This document shows positions 1-11,519 of a stretch of 64,000 nt of DNA, piece by piece. The translations under genes were made by a program, and so were the position numbers. Location of the stretch: contig NZ_SEWX01000004.1 in assembly GCF_004307455.1 (NCBI RefSeq), forward strand, positions 1 to 64,000, in the 5' to 3' direction. The first letter of the stretch is position 1. Every line of letters begins with the position of its first letter. A model generated the notes under the pieces. That model was not told where the DNA came from and did no database searches. It saw only the letters and a program-made list of their open reading frames with translations. The DNA comes from Aquirufa nivalisilvae (lineage in GTDB: Bacteria > Bacteroidota > Bacteroidia > Cytophagales > Spirosomataceae).

Positions 1-278
1 TGTCACTAAAATGACGAAGACGTCTTTGTGACACACTTTGAAGATACAACTTTTTGTTGGCCATAATTAATAGATTTTAAGTTTAAAATTTTACTTTTAA
101 ACGGTCAACCTATTTCAGGCATTGACAAGGGTTTAGTTATTAGTTATTAGGGATTGTTAAATTTAGTTTTGAATTAAAATTTCGGATTTGAAACTTTTAT
201 TCAAGTTTAGAAGACTATGATATCCTTCAAAAAGAATAAATAAACGTCAATAACTAATCCCTAATAACTAAACACGCT
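1..278. other. Intergenic region with inverted repeats
   Basis: No gene is visible here. Bases 1-34 can form a stepped hairpin: TGTCAC pairs with GTGACA, and an inner GACG pairs with CGTC around AAGA. A perfect 16-base inverted pair lies at 140-155 and 256-271 (TTAGTTATTAGGGATT and its complement). Related AT-rich strings of the type AATAACTAAACCCTAATATC recur near 49405, 50070 and 51020, so this looks like dispersed intergenic repeat material. It lies downstream of the leftward kbl gene and could contribute to its transcription end. Confidence 0.4.
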
Positions 279-1466
279 TTAAATCACTCCTAATTCTTTT
301 CCCACCTTAGTAAATGCTGCAATGGCTTTGTCTAGGTGTGATTGATCATGAGCTGCGGAAAGTTGTACACGAATTCTCGCTTTCCCTTGAGCTACTACAG
401 GGTAGAAGAATCCAACTACATAGATACCTTCTTCCAACATGCGAGCTGCAAATGTCTGAGCAATTTTAGCATCATAAAGCATCACTGGCACGATAGGGTG
501 GAAGCCCGGTTTAATATCAAAACCTGCGGCAGTCATTTGCTCGCGAAAATATACGGTGTTTTCATCTAATTTATCTCGTAAGGCAGTTGACTCAGTTAAT
601 AAGTCTAAGACTTCAATGGATGCAGCTGTGATAGCAGGAGCTAAGGTATTGGAGAATAAATATGGTCTAGAACGTTGACGTAATAATTCGATAATCTCTT
701 TTCTCCCCGAAGTAAATCCTCCAGATGCTCCACCTAAAGCCTTTCCTAAAGTACCTGTGATGATATCAATTCGCCCCATGACATTAAAATGTTCATGCGT
801 TCCTCTCCCTGTTTTACCAATAAAACCGCTGGCATGGCATTCGTCTATCATGACCAATGCTTGGTACTTGTCGGCTAAATCACAAATTTTATCTAAAGGA
901 GCCACAGAACCGTCCATGGAAAACGCCCCGTCACTGACAATGATACGGTGACGACAGCCTTGAGCTGCGATTAATTGTTTTTCTAGGTCTTCCATATCGA
1001 TATTCTTATATCGGAAGCGCTGAGCTTTGCATAAACGTACCCCATCAATGATGGAGGCGTGATTTAGTTCATCTGAAATGATGGCATCCTCTGCCGAAAA
1101 TAATGGTTCAAAAACACCTCCATTGGCATCAAATGCCGCAGCGTACAAGATGGTGTCTTCTGTACCTAAAAATTCGGAAATCTTTTGTTCTAAAGCTTTA
1201 TGAATATCCTGTGTACCACAGATAAATCGAACGGAGGATAAGCCAAATCCATGTGAATCGATGCCTTTTTTAGCGGCTTCAATTACTCGGGGATGTGAGG
1301 ATAATCCCAAATAATTATTAGCACAGAAATTGATGACTTCTTGCCCTGTATTTAATTGTATATCCGCTCCTTGTGGGCTGGTGATAACGCGTTCTTGTTT
1401 GAATAATCCAGCTTCTTTGATGGATTGTAGTTCTTCTTGTAGAGGTCCTTGTAATGTTTGGTACAT
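279..1466 (-). CDS. kbl: Glycine C-acetyltransferase (2-amino-3-ketobutyrate CoA ligase)
   Basis: This PLP enzyme of the alpha-oxoamine synthase family splits 2-amino-3-oxobutyrate with CoA into glycine and acetyl-CoA, the second step of threonine breakdown. The 395-residue length matches the family. Visible family hallmarks are [15 protein letters not shown] near the N terminus, [13 protein letters not shown], the DECHASGF segment that contacts PLP, and [14 protein letters not shown], which carries the Schiff-base lysine. It lies 13 bases downstream of the threonine-dehydrogenase-like gene on the same strand, so the two catalytic steps are almost certainly co-transcribed. Start at the first Met, which aligns with the usual family N terminus. 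Confidence 0.95.
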   Translation of the reverse strand: MYQTLQGPLQEELQSIKEAGLFKQERVITSPQGADIQLNTGQEVINFCANNYLGLSSHPRVIEAAKKGIDSHGFGLSSVRFICGTQDIHKALEQKISEFLGTEDTILYAAAFDANGGVFEPLFSAEDAIISDELNHASIIDGVRLCKAQRFRYKNIDMEDLEKQLIAAQGCRHRIIVSDGAFSMDGSVAPLDKICDLADKYQALVMIDECHASGFIGKTGRGTHEHFNVMGRIDIITGTLGKALGGASGGFTSGRKEIIELLRQRSRPYLFSNTLAPAITAASIEVLDLLTESTALRDKLDENTVYFREQMTAAGFDIKPGFHPIVPVMLYDAKIAQTFAARMLEEGIYVVGFFYPVVAQGKARIRVQLSAAHDQSHLDKAIAAFTKVGKELGVI

Positions 1467-1479
1467 GATCGTTGATGTA

Positions 1480-2424
1480 TTATTTTCTTAGGTTACTAAT
1501 CATATCTTGGGTTAACTTGCTCAGGTCGAATTCAGGTTTCCATGCCCAGTCACGTTGTGCCATTTGGTCATCGATGGAAGCAGGCCAAGAATCCGCTATG
1601 GCTTGCCTTGGATCATGAGAAGCATAGTTGAGCTGAAAATGGGGAATATGCTTTTTGATTTCTTCAGCTAGTATTTCTGGCGTAAAACTTAAACCAGCAA
1701 AATTATAACTGGAACGAATTTGGATTTTATCAGCTGGAGCATCCATGAGTTCAATGGTTCCTCGGATGGCATCTTCCATATACATCATTGGTAATTCCGT
1801 TCCTTCGGAAAGAAACGAAGAATAAGAGCCTTTTTTCAACGCCTCATGAAAGATATGAATGGCGTAGTCAGTTGTACCACCGCCAGGGGCCGCTTTCCAT
1901 GAAATTAAACCGGGGTAACGGATACTTCGTACATCTAATTGATACTTTTGATGGTAGTATTCACACCAGCGCTCTCCTGCCAATTTACTAATACCATACA
2001 CCGTATTAGGGTCCATGGTACAGTACTGAGGCGTTTGTTGTTTGGGGGAATTCGGGCCAAATACGGCAATGGAGCTTGGCCAATACACTTTAGCGGTTTT
2101 ATAAGCTAAAGAAAAGTCTAGCACATTCAACAAGCCATTCATGTTCAAATCCCAGGCCAATTTTGGATTTTGTTCTCCTGTGGCGGAGAGTAAAGCCGCC
2201 AATAGATAAACTTGGGTAGGCTGATATTTTTGATAAATCTCTTTGAGGTTGTCTTTGTCTAAGACATTGACAAATTCAAAAGGACCAGCATGTAGTGTTT
2301 CGTAATCAGGGCGGCGGATATCACAAGCTACGACATTGTCGTTATGATAGGCCTTTCGAAGTGAGTTGACTAGTTCGGTACCAATTTGACCATTGGAACC
2401 CAAAACCAATATTTTTTCTGACAT
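1480..2424 (-). CDS. L-threonine 3-dehydrogenase, SDR (epimerase-like) type
   Basis: An extended short-chain dehydrogenase of 314 residues. The N terminus carries the NAD-binding glycine motif ([12 protein letters not shown]), and the Tyr-x3-Lys catalytic pair is in [18 protein letters not shown]. The SDR-type threonine dehydrogenases known from Flavobacterium and Cytophaga relatives have this architecture; they oxidise L-threonine to 2-amino-3-oxobutyrate. The substrate assignment comes mainly from its partner: kbl, the next enzyme in the pathway, begins 13 bases downstream on the same strand. Without kbl it could only be called an NAD-dependent epimerase/dehydratase. Confidence 0.88.
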   Translation of the reverse strand: MSEKILVLGSNGQIGTELVNSLRKAYHNDNVVACDIRRPDYETLHAGPFEFVNVLDKDNLKEIYQKYQPTQVYLLAALLSATGEQNPKLAWDLNMNGLLNVLDFSLAYKTAKVYWPSSIAVFGPNSPKQQTPQYCTMDPNTVYGISKLAGERWCEYYHQKYQLDVRSIRYPGLISWKAAPGGGTTDYAIHIFHEALKKGSYSSFLSEGTELPMMYMEDAIRGTIELMDAPADKIQIRSSYNFAGLSFTPEILAEEIKKHIPHFQLNYASHDPRQAIADSWPASIDDQMAQRDWAWKPEFDLSKLTQDMISNLRK

Positions 2425-2562
2425 GTGCTTGTTGATGAGTAGATAGGCAAAGGTAGAAAAAATGTGAGTCCCATGTGTCGAAAATTGATTGGAAAAAGAT
2501 GAAATGGTAAAAGGTGATTCAAATCGGATGGGAATATGATCACCTGTTACCTCCTGATCAAA

Positions 2563-2670
2563 TCAATAATTTGACTTATTTTTTTTCTCTTTTTTTGCTT
2601 CCTTTTTCTCCTTCGGAGTTTTCGTAGCTTCTTTTTTCTCAGTTTTTTTGGAATTCATTCCCTTGGCCAT
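2563..2670 (-). CDS. Small lysine-rich protein (35 aa)
   Basis: A short reading frame starts MAKGMNSKKTEKKEATKTP and ends NKSNY. About 40 percent of its residues are lysine and most of the rest are Glu, Ala and Thr, giving a highly basic, probably unstructured peptide. Small MAKG-starting lysine-rich proteins recur in Bacteroidota genomes, which supports this as a real gene. No function can be assigned; nucleic acid or ribosome association is only a guess from the charge. It lies between the threonine operon and the divergent CBM-like gene, with its own ATG. Confidence 0.55.
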   Translation of the reverse strand: MAKGMNSKKTEKKEATKTPKEKKEAKKEKKNKSNY

Positions 2671-2811
2671 AGCAGTAAAGGTTAGATGGTTTCATATTTC
2701 CTGCAAGGAAGGTAAAATATGATGGAATGCCAAGGTTTAGCCATGGCTTTGCATGAACTATTCAGGATATTAGCTAATTTTATTTCAAATTCTAAACCTA
2801 AATCAAACATC

Positions 2812-3330
2812 ATGCTTCATTCCATTTTAGTGGTCACTATGCTCTTTGGTGGGCTACATGCTCGTTTTTTTGAATATTCCCTGCTTCAAAATAAAACAAA
2901 GAAAGAATTTCCGTCGAATCGCCCAGCTCGTATTCAACGCGATGCACCAGGTAATTATCTATTAAGTGCTGCCAAGGGGAAGGCGATTGGTCCCAATATT
3001 AAATTCATGCCAGAATACCAGGCTTTTGGCTGGTTTACTTCCAAAGATCGTGTGGAATGGGAAGTGGATGTGCAGAAAGCAGGGGATTATCAAGTAGAAA
3101 TCAATTATTCAGTTGATAATGCCGAGGCAGGTAAAGAATTCATTTTGTCGAGTCCTTCAGCCCAATTAGTAGGAAAAGTTCCTCCCAGTGGAAGTTGGGA
3201 AACATATAAAATCCTAAAAGCCGGGAAAATCCATTTGAATCCAGGTGTTCAAAAATTAGTATTTAAGTCCAAGACCCAATTTAAAGCAGGTGGTGCCATA
3301 TTGGATTTGAGAGCCATTGTTTTGAGATGA
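2812..3330 (+). CDS. Secreted carbohydrate-binding-module-like protein
   Basis: From the Met at 2812 the product is 172 residues. A hydrophobic stretch (MLHSILVVTMLFGGLHA) acts as signal peptide or membrane anchor. An upstream Met at 2719 would add 31 residues without signal-like character and is not preferred. The mature part resembles a beta-sandwich of the CBM6/35 type, like the C-terminal modules of alpha-L-fucosidases: GWFTSKDRVEWEVDVQKAG, a middle tract with YKILKAGKIHLNPGVQKLVF, and a final LDLRAIVLR strand. There is no catalytic domain. It probably binds a glycan at the cell surface or in the periplasm; the ligand is unknown. A hairpin terminator follows at once. Confidence 0.6.
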   Translation: MLHSILVVTMLFGGLHARFFEYSLLQNKTKKEFPSNRPARIQRDAPGNYLLSAAKGKAIGPNIKFMPEYQAFGWFTSKDRVEWEVDVQKAGDYQVEINYSVDNAEAGKEFILSSPSAQLVGKVPPSGSWETYKILKAGKIHLNPGVQKLVFKSKTQFKAGGAILDLRAIVLR

Positions 3331-3344
3331 TTTAGGTAAACGAA

Positions 3345-3372
3345 AAAACAGGTAGCTGAGGCTGCCTGTTTT
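3345..3372. terminator. Rho-independent terminator between convergent genes
   Basis: A 12-base stem (AAAACAGGTAGC / GCTGCCTGTTTT, one G-T wobble) with a TGAG loop lies between the CBM-like gene and the convergent aldo/keto reductase. A-rich and T-rich flanks on both sides would let it work in both directions. Confidence 0.75.
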
Positions 3373-3395
3373 AATTTGGACTTGAAAATTTGAAA

Positions 3396-5308
<1,913 letters not shown>

Positions 5309-5313
5309 AATCT

Positions 5314-6150
5314 CTATAAAGTTTTAAATTTCTTTTGAAATTGATAAACCAAAGCAATGTTCCAAACAAAATCATTTCCTGGAATGGTAGAATTTATTTT
5401 TTGATTTAAAATAGAACTGATAGATATAGGCATGTGGGAATTGGTTATACTCAATGACATGGTGGCGTAAGTTCCCGCTTGATTATCCATGATTAAATAA
5501 AATAGCTGTGGGTTGAGTCTCAAAAACGTGTTTTTTACAATGGGAATAGCCGAAATGCTACTGTTTATGGTCATGAAATGCGTATTGTTGGTTGTACCCT
5601 CCGTCATCCCATGAGAATACAAATAATAGGCCCCCACACTAAATCGATTTGAAATAATTAAGCTAGGTGAAAATTCACTTGCAAGGTATTGAGTAGGATT
5701 TAATAGTTCTTTGGGACTTCCAGTTTTATCATAGAGCCATGTGCTTTTAAATGCCACCGATGGGTGCATACCCAATGTAAATCGAAATTTCTTAGTTTGA
5801 ATAGCCTTGTATCGGAACCAAAATAGAAATGACCAAGGCTTACCTTCAAGAGAAAAGCGTAGTTGAGGCTCAAAAGCTAGTTTTTCGCTGCCAACAGAAA
5901 GATCAAAAATGGCTGCGGGTTTTCCAAGTGTAAAGGTCGGAATGACCGAAATGCCGTTTTGTGTAATTAAAGCACTACCCGAAATATGGTACACAGCTTT
6001 TGAGCTATCTCCCGGCGCATCTTCCGCTTTTAAGGGAGTCAAGCTGCAAGTAATGCATAAGCTAATAATCCCAATGATGGCCAATTGAAAAGAGAAATGG
6101 GTTAAACGCCAATGGTTCATATCAAACATTGTTTTGTTTTTCAAATGCAA
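5314..6150 (-). CDS. Predicted exported outer-membrane-like protein
   Basis: No known family is recognised. The 278-residue product has an N-terminal hydrophobic segment (FSFQLAIIGIISLCITC), then a body of alternating polar and hydrophobic residues rich in Tyr, Phe and Ser. Repeated strand-like segments such as FLFWFRYKAIQTKKFRFTLG and an ending YQFQKKFKTL suggest a small outer-membrane beta-barrel. The final Leu, not Phe, departs slightly from the classic barrel signature. It ends only 5 bases before the AraC regulator start, so it belongs to the same leftward transcript and may handle the effector or substrate of that group. Confidence 0.5.
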   Translation of the reverse strand: MHLKNKTMFDMNHWRLTHFSFQLAIIGIISLCITCSLTPLKAEDAPGDSSKAVYHISGSALITQNGISVIPTFTLGKPAAIFDLSVGSEKLAFEPQLRFSLEGKPWSFLFWFRYKAIQTKKFRFTLGMHPSVAFKSTWLYDKTGSPKELLNPTQYLASEFSPSLIISNRFSVGAYYLYSHGMTEGTTNNTHFMTINSSISAIPIVKNTFLRLNPQLFYLIMDNQAGTYATMSLSITNSHMPISISSILNQKINSTIPGNDFVWNIALVYQFQKKFKTL

Positions 6151-6387
6151 ATTTCCTTCAAATTAGGTAATTAAACAGTATATCAATCAAATAGTAAATT
6201 ATAAAAATCAAACAATTTGATGGGAAGGTGAATGTGTAGGAATCACCAATTAGTTAGATATGATAGTCTAGTTTTTTTACCCAATTGATTCCTCATTTTT
6301 GATTTTTAAAGAATTTTGTCCAATTTCAACTAGGGAGTCGGCAGTTTATCTGATTCTTTTTTGAAAACCTATCGACTATAAAACCAC

Positions 6388-7212
6388 ATGAAAAAGCTAG
6401 TACTTCTGTTCTTCTTTGTCCTACTTCATGCATCTTTTACACAAAGAGAAATTACTTGGGTGGCTATTGGTGATTCCATTACCTATTTAAATGAGCACCC
6501 CGATGAAACAGGAAATAGAATTACCAAAGGATATATGACTGGCGTGGTAGAAAAGTTGCCAGCTTTTCATTATATCAATAAAGGATACAATGGCTGGACA
6601 GCAGTTAAAATTGCGACAGACATAGAAAAGTTGAATATTCCTTCGGCCGACGTCTATTCGATATTTTTAGGAACCAATGATTGGTGGGGCTCCAAGCCAT
6701 TGGGAACATTGGCCGATTATGAAAATAATACGGGTGTGGCTACTGTTCAAGGTTCATTTCGAGTGATCATAAATAAGTTAAGAAGCCTAAATGCTCAAGC
6801 CAAAATCGTTTTGATTACCCCGATGCAGCGGGTAGATTTTGTTTATATTAATAATTATAAGAACAATGCATTTGGTTCTTACAAAGAAAAAAACGGTCAG
6901 CATTTAGAGCAATTTGCCGATGCCATCGTAGCGATAGCCAAAAAGGAGGGCATTCCTGTGGTGGATTTATACCATAAAAAGGGAATGGATCATGCCAAAT
7001 TGGTACGTTTTAAATATTTAAAAGATCCAGCAACGGGCCAATACAAGAAATTTTCATATCCTGATTTTGTGGATGTGCCATTTAACCCAACGACGGATGA
7101 ATACCCATATCCTGTGGAGGCTTCCCATGTAACTTACGATGGACTCCATCCATCCGATGAAGGATACGAAATGATTACTAAAGAGTTAGTCAAGGTTTTT
7201 AAAAAGTGGTAA
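6388..7212 (+). CDS. Secreted SGNH/GDSL-family hydrolase
   Basis: A 274-residue exported esterase-like protein. A signal peptide (MKKLVLLFFFVLLHASFT) precedes the SGNH blocks. Block I is WVAIGDSITY with the nucleophilic Ser, block III is FLGTNDWWG, and block V is YDGLHPSDEGY with the catalytic Asp and His. The family removes acyl groups, often acetyl, from sugars, lipids or peptidoglycan. Its substrate is unknown; export and the other polysaccharide-active enzymes in the window make a carbohydrate esterase plausible. It is transcribed alone, convergent with the thioesterase. Confidence 0.82.
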   Translation: MKKLVLLFFFVLLHASFTQREITWVAIGDSITYLNEHPDETGNRITKGYMTGVVEKLPAFHYINKGYNGWTAVKIATDIEKLNIPSADVYSIFLGTNDWWGSKPLGTLADYENNTGVATVQGSFRVIINKLRSLNAQAKIVLITPMQRVDFVYINNYKNNAFGSYKEKNGQHLEQFADAIVAIAKKEGIPVVDLYHKKGMDHAKLVRFKYLKDPATGQYKKFSYPDFVDVPFNPTTDEYPYPVEASHVTYDGLHPSDEGYEMITKELVKVFKKW

Positions 7213-7233
7213 TTTATTAGGTCAGAAAGGGGC

Positions 7234-7791
7234 TTAATTGCTTAAAAAGCATTTATCAGTTTCTTGGCATTCTCCTTTTAATTCGTTGAATTGCTGGTCT
7301 TTCACAGCAGTTTTTAAGAGTTCTCTTTTCTCTAATGAAAGTTTTCGGATGATTTTTCCTTTGCAAAAACGACGAAGCTGTACTTCATTTTCTAAAATGA
7401 TACCTGGTACTGTCGTTAGGTTTCCTTCCGAATCTTTAGCCGCCATGGTGAAATAGCAGGAGTTCGTATGCCGCACTATGCCATCTGTGGGTTTGAAAGA
7501 TTCCACTCGCATCCCTACAATCATGGTAGTTTTGCCAACGTATATGATGGAGGCTTTGATGGTGACCAATTCGCCCACTTCTACGGCTTGTTTGAATTCA
7601 ACACCCTCTACCGCTACAGTGACACAATATTGTCCACTGTGCTTAGAGGCACAAATAAACGCTACTTTGTCCATCAGTGAGAGTAGAATTCCTCCATGTA
7701 TTTTTCCGCCAAAATTGGCATAGGAAGGAATCATGAGTTCTGTGTAAATGGTTTCTGAATCCATCACACTTTTTTGTAATTGATCGGACAT
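7234..7791 (-). CDS. Acyl-CoA thioesterase, hotdog fold
   Basis: A 185-residue hotdog-fold thioesterase of the YciA/BACH type. The active-site region is visible as SYANFGGKIHGGILLSLMDK, where the HGG and following helix hold acyl-CoA. The family hydrolyses acyl-CoA to free acid and CoA in the cytoplasm. The C-terminal tail of about 60 residues (LRRFCKGKIIRKL onwards) is longer than the minimal fold. It lies 3 bases downstream of cobA on the same strand and is probably co-transcribed, although no functional link is evident. Confidence 0.85.
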   Translation of the reverse strand: MSDQLQKSVMDSETIYTELMIPSYANFGGKIHGGILLSLMDKVAFICASKHSGQYCVTVAVEGVEFKQAVEVGELVTIKASIIYVGKTTMIVGMRVESFKPTDGIVRHTNSCYFTMAAKDSEGNLTTVPGIILENEVQLRRFCKGKIIRKLSLEKRELLKTAVKDQQFNELKGECQETDKCFLSN

Positions 7792-7794
7792 GTT

Positions 7795-8553
7795 TTATTG
7801 GTTAACGGTGGCTTGTATCAAAGAGTTTAACTGAGTGCGGTGAAGCTTGACAACTTCACCTACTATGATGATGGCAGGGTTGCTAATTCCAGCATATTCT
7901 GCTTTAAATTGAATATCACGTGTCGTGCCAATGACCATTTTTTCATCTGGTCGGGTACCATTTTGAATGATAGCAACAGGCGTTTTGCTTTTGCCACATT
8001 GCTGAAAAATATCCATAATGGCTTCTAATTTGCTCATGGCCATGAGTATAATGACTGTAGCAGATGACTGAGCTGCCCAAAATATATCCGAAGAGATTTC
8101 TCCATTGGCTGTGGTGCCCGTAGTGACCCAAAAGCTTTCATTGATGCCACGACAAGTTAGTGGAATTCTTTGAGAGGCTGGAACGGCCAACGCACTCGAT
8201 ATGCCAGGGATAATGTCGACTTGTATACCTGCAGATTCAGCTGCTTCTATTTCTTCTTGCGCACGACCAAATACGAAAGGGTCACCTCCTTTTAATCGAA
8301 CAATATTGAAATATTGTTGTGAAAGTTCTACAATACGGTCATTTATCTCATGTTGGGACAATGCGTGGCAGCCAAATCTTTTGCCTACAAATTCAAGGTG
8401 GCAGTCGGGTCTTGCATGATTTAAAAGTTGGGGATTCGCCAGTGCATCATATAAAATCACATCCGCTTCTTGAAGAATGCGCACCGCCTTCAATGTCAGT
8501 AATTCAGGGTCGCCGGGTCCAGCACCGACTAGAAATAATCGTTTAGTAGACAT
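7795..8553 (-). CDS. cobA: Uroporphyrinogen-III C-methyltransferase
   Basis: This SAM-dependent enzyme methylates uroporphyrinogen III to precorrin-2, the branch point to siroheme. The 252-residue length is that of a free-standing SUMT, without the CysG dehydrogenase/chelatase half. Motifs are LVGAGPGDPELLTLKA at the N terminus, VRLKGGDPFVFGRAQEE and GISSALAVPASQRIPLT. I prefer the Met at 8553, directly before the SAM-binding motif, over one 11 codons upstream at 8586. It is divergent from nirB, whose product needs siroheme, so it probably serves nitrite reduction. Confidence 0.92.
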   Translation of the reverse strand: MSTKRLFLVGAGPGDPELLTLKAVRILQEADVILYDALANPQLLNHARPDCHLEFVGKRFGCHALSQHEINDRIVELSQQYFNIVRLKGGDPFVFGRAQEEIEAAESAGIQVDIIPGISSALAVPASQRIPLTCRGINESFWVTTGTTANGEISSDIFWAAQSSATVIILMAMSKLEAIMDIFQQCGKSKTPVAIIQNGTRPDEKMVIGTTRDIQFKAEYAGISNPAIIIVGEVVKLHRTQLNSLIQATVNQ

Positions 8554-9003
8554 GCTTGTTCTTGGTTTGTTCTTGGTTAAATACAATTTGTAAGTGAAAA
8601 GCTAATGTTCTCAATTATAAACCTGCATGTAAATCTAGTTAGCTAAGTTTAATTTTTGCCTATTTATTATTATTTTTTTGTAAAATGATTAAAAATGAAT
8701 TTAAAAATTGATTGAAATTTAATCTAAAACCGAATAATCAATAAAAATAGGTTAAATATTTTCCTAAAATACTTGTTTTGTATTTTTAGATGGTCAATAT
8801 TTGCAACAGATTAAAAGCATTTATATAACAACGATTGTCCTTTTTTAGCATTTTAAGGAAATTTCAAAATGTTCCAAAATAAAATAGTCGCTTAGCTCAC
8901 TATTTTGTTTCTCATCAACAAGGATACATACTAGTCAAGATTAAATTGGAAAAATTCAATTTTATCTGATGAAAGTTTTTAGCACATTGTAACATCAAGC
9001 ATC
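8554..9003. promoter_or_regulatory. Divergent promoter region between cobA and nirB
   Basis: About 450 very AT-rich bases without a credible gene separate two divergent transcripts that are functionally coupled. Promoters for cobA/thioesterase leftwards and for the whole nitrate operon rightwards must lie here. I could not identify a convincing Bacteroidota -33/-7 pair or a named operator, so the assignment rests on gene arrangement alone. Confidence 0.45.
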
Positions 9004-11499
9004 ATGAAAATTATCATCATCGGCAATGGAATGGTTGGCTATAAGTTTTGCGAAAAACTGATAGCAAAAAATCCACAAGGCGTAGAACTCATTGTATTTG
9101 GAGAGGAAATTAGGCCGGCCTATGACCGTGTCCACCTCAGTGAATTTTTCTCAGGAAAGACTGCCAAAGATTTAGAAATGGCTCCAGCTTCTTGGTATGA
9201 AGAACATGGAATCAAACTGTATATGGGTGATCCTATTATGCATTTGGACTGCCAAAATAAGTCTGTTAAATCCCATGCTGGAATAATAGAAACCTACGAT
9301 TACTTAGTTTTTGCAACGGGTTCATCTGCCTTTGTTCCACCCATTCCTGGTGTGGAAAAAGACGGAGTATTTATTTATCGCACCATAGAAGATTTGGAAA
9401 TGATGCGCGACTGGGCCCCCAAAGCTAAGAAAGGCGCTGTGATAGGCGGTGGACTCTTAGGTTTGGAAGCAGCTAAAGCCATGATTGATTTGGGCGTTTC
9501 TGATACCCATGTGATTGAATTTGCTCCTCGCTTAATGCCTCGACAAATAGATGAAGCTGGTTCCAAGATTTTACAAGCCAAGTTAGAATCGATTGGCCTA
9601 CATATTCTGACATCAACAAATACCTTGGAAATTACAGGTACTGATAAAATTGAAGGCATGCGCTTTCAAAATGATGAGCTCTTGGAAGTAGATATGCTTG
9701 TTATTTCAGCCGGTATTAAACCTCGGGATGAATTAGCTAAAAGTGCTGGTTTAGCTGTAGGTCCTCGGGGTGGGATTTTGGTTGACTCGCAGATGATCAC
9801 TTCTGATCCTCATATTTTGGCCATTGGAGAATGTGCTTTGTATGAGGGGATGATCTATGGTTTAGTAGCCCCTGGGTATGAAATGGCTGAAGTTGCCATA
9901 GCTACCTTATTAGGTTCGGACAAGCAGTTTACCGGATTTGACATGAGTACCAAATTGAAATTGATTGGTATTGATGTGGCAAGTTTTGGAAATCCTTTTT
10001 CTACAGATGAGGATGTTCGATCGATTGTACTAGAGGATCGAAATAAAGGAATATATAAACGCGTCAATATTAGTGCTGATGGTAAAATGCTTTTAGGAGG
10101 TATTCTGATTGGAGATGCAGAACAGTATAATATGCTGTTACAAACCTGTAAAAATCAAGTAGTTCTCCCCCCTAATCCTGAAGATATCATGTTAGGTTCT
10201 CGAGGTGGCGAATCTGAAGGAGGGGCAGGCGTACTGAGTTTACCGGATGAGGCTATGATTTGCAGCTGCGAAGCCGTAAGTAAAGGAGATATTTGTTCCC
10301 ACGTAATCAATGGGGCGGAAAACGTAGAGGCCATTAAAAAATGCACCAAGGCAGGCACCGGTTGTGGTGGGTGTGTTCCCATGGTCAAAGATATCGTAAA
10401 TCATACATTAAAATCACAAGGCATTTATGTACGCAATGTCATTTGTGAGCATTTTGATTATTCTCGACAAGAGCTTTTGGATTTAGTGCATTTGCACAAT
10501 TTGAGATCTTATGATGAGGTACTTTCAGCGCATGGACATGGGGATGGTTGTGAAGTTTGTAAGCCTTTAGTTGCTTCCTTAATTGCCAGTCTCTGGAATG
10601 AGATGATTTTGGATAAGGGGAATGATACGGCTCAAGATAGTAATGATCGTTTTTTAGCTAACATTCAAAAAGGAGGCACTTATTCCGTGGTACCCCGTAT
10701 TCCTGGTGGAGAAATTACACCTGACAAGCTCATTGTCATTGGGGAAGTGGCTAAGGAATATCACCTGTATACCAAAATCACGGGTGGTCAGCGCATTGAT
10801 TTATTCGGGGCTCACTTAACGGATTTGCCTGCTATTTGGGAAAAACTCATAGCTGCAGGTTTTGAAAGTGGACATGCTTATGGTAAAGCATTACGTACAG
10901 TAAAAAGCTGTGTGGGCAGTACTTGGTGCCGCTTTGGCTTGCATGACTCTGTAAGTTTTGCCATTCAAATTGAGGAAAGGTATCGCGGAATTAGGGCGCC
11001 ACATAAAATCAAAGGTGGTGTTTCAGGTTGTATTCGTGAATGTGCCGAAGCACAAAGTAAGGACTTTGGTATTATAGCGACCGAGAAAGGGTGGAACCTA
11101 CATGTATGTGGAAATGGTGGTTCTAAACCCCAGCATGCCCTATTGCTTGCCAGCGACATCGATTCAGAAACCTGCATTCGCTACATCGACCGCTTTTTGA
11201 TGTTTTACATCAAAACAGCTGATCCTTTAACTCGTACCGCTACTTGGTTGAATAAATTGGATGGAGGTATCGATTACCTACGCAATGTAGTAGTAAATGA
11301 TAGCTTAGGTTTAGCCGAGGAATTGGAAAGTGAAATGCAAAAACTGGTGGATAATTATGTCTGTGAATGGAAAGCTGCAGTAGAAAACCCAGAGTTCAGA
11401 AAACGTTTCAGCCATTTTGTTAATGCGCCAGAAGAGAAAGACCCAACGGTCAATTTTGAAGTTTTACGTGATCAAAAGAAGGCAAAAGCCTGGAATTAA
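9004..11499 (+). CDS. nirB: Assimilatory nitrite reductase [NAD(P)H], large subunit
   Basis: This 831-residue siroheme enzyme reduces nitrite to ammonium with electrons from NAD(P)H. In order it has an FAD/NAD-binding module (IIGNGMVGYKFCEKL; AVIGGGLLGLEAAKAM), a BFD-type [2Fe-2S] module with Cys420, Cys422, Cys454 and Cys457, a ferredoxin-like half-domain and the siroheme/[4Fe-4S] domain. The siroheme ligands are intact: Cys636-x5-Cys642 (SCVGSTWC) and Cys676-x3-Cys680 (SGCIRECAE). Length and order match NirB/NasB. It leads a rightward operon through nirD, a porin, narK and nitrate reductase. Confidence 0.96.
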   Translation: MKIIIIGNGMVGYKFCEKLIAKNPQGVELIVFGEEIRPAYDRVHLSEFFSGKTAKDLEMAPASWYEEHGIKLYMGDPIMHLDCQNKSVKSHAGIIETYDYLVFATGSSAFVPPIPGVEKDGVFIYRTIEDLEMMRDWAPKAKKGAVIGGGLLGLEAAKAMIDLGVSDTHVIEFAPRLMPRQIDEAGSKILQAKLESIGLHILTSTNTLEITGTDKIEGMRFQNDELLEVDMLVISAGIKPRDELAKSAGLAVGPRGGILVDSQMITSDPHILAIGECALYEGMIYGLVAPGYEMAEVAIATLLGSDKQFTGFDMSTKLKLIGIDVASFGNPFSTDEDVRSIVLEDRNKGIYKRVNISADGKMLLGGILIGDAEQYNMLLQTCKNQVVLPPNPEDIMLGSRGGESEGGAGVLSLPDEAMICSCEAVSKGDICSHVINGAENVEAIKKCTKAGTGCGGCVPMVKDIVNHTLKSQGIYVRNVICEHFDYSRQELLDLVHLHNLRSYDEVLSAHGHGDGCEVCKPLVASLIASLWNEMILDKGNDTAQDSNDRFLANIQKGGTYSVVPRIPGGEITPDKLIVIGEVAKEYHLYTKITGGQRIDLFGAHLTDLPAIWEKLIAAGFESGHAYGKALRTVKSCVGSTWCRFGLHDSVSFAIQIEERYRGIRAPHKIKGGVSGCIRECAEAQSKDFGIIATEKGWNLHVCGNGGSKPQHALLLASDIDSETCIRYIDRFLMFYIKTADPLTRTATWLNKLDGGIDYLRNVVVNDSLGLAEELESEMQKLVDNYVCEWKAAVENPEFRKRFSHFVNAPEEKDPTVNFEVLRDQKKAKAWN

Positions 11500-11519
11500 T
11501 TAGCCTAACTAGTACAATT

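Noticed and set aside
2719-2811. N-terminal extension of the CBM-like gene
   Set aside because: The 31 added residues hide a clear signal-type helix that starts at the Met at 2812.
8554-9003. Riboswitch before cobA or nirB
   Set aside because: I looked for cobalamin-type and other known riboswitch cores and saw none; the region is simply AT-rich.
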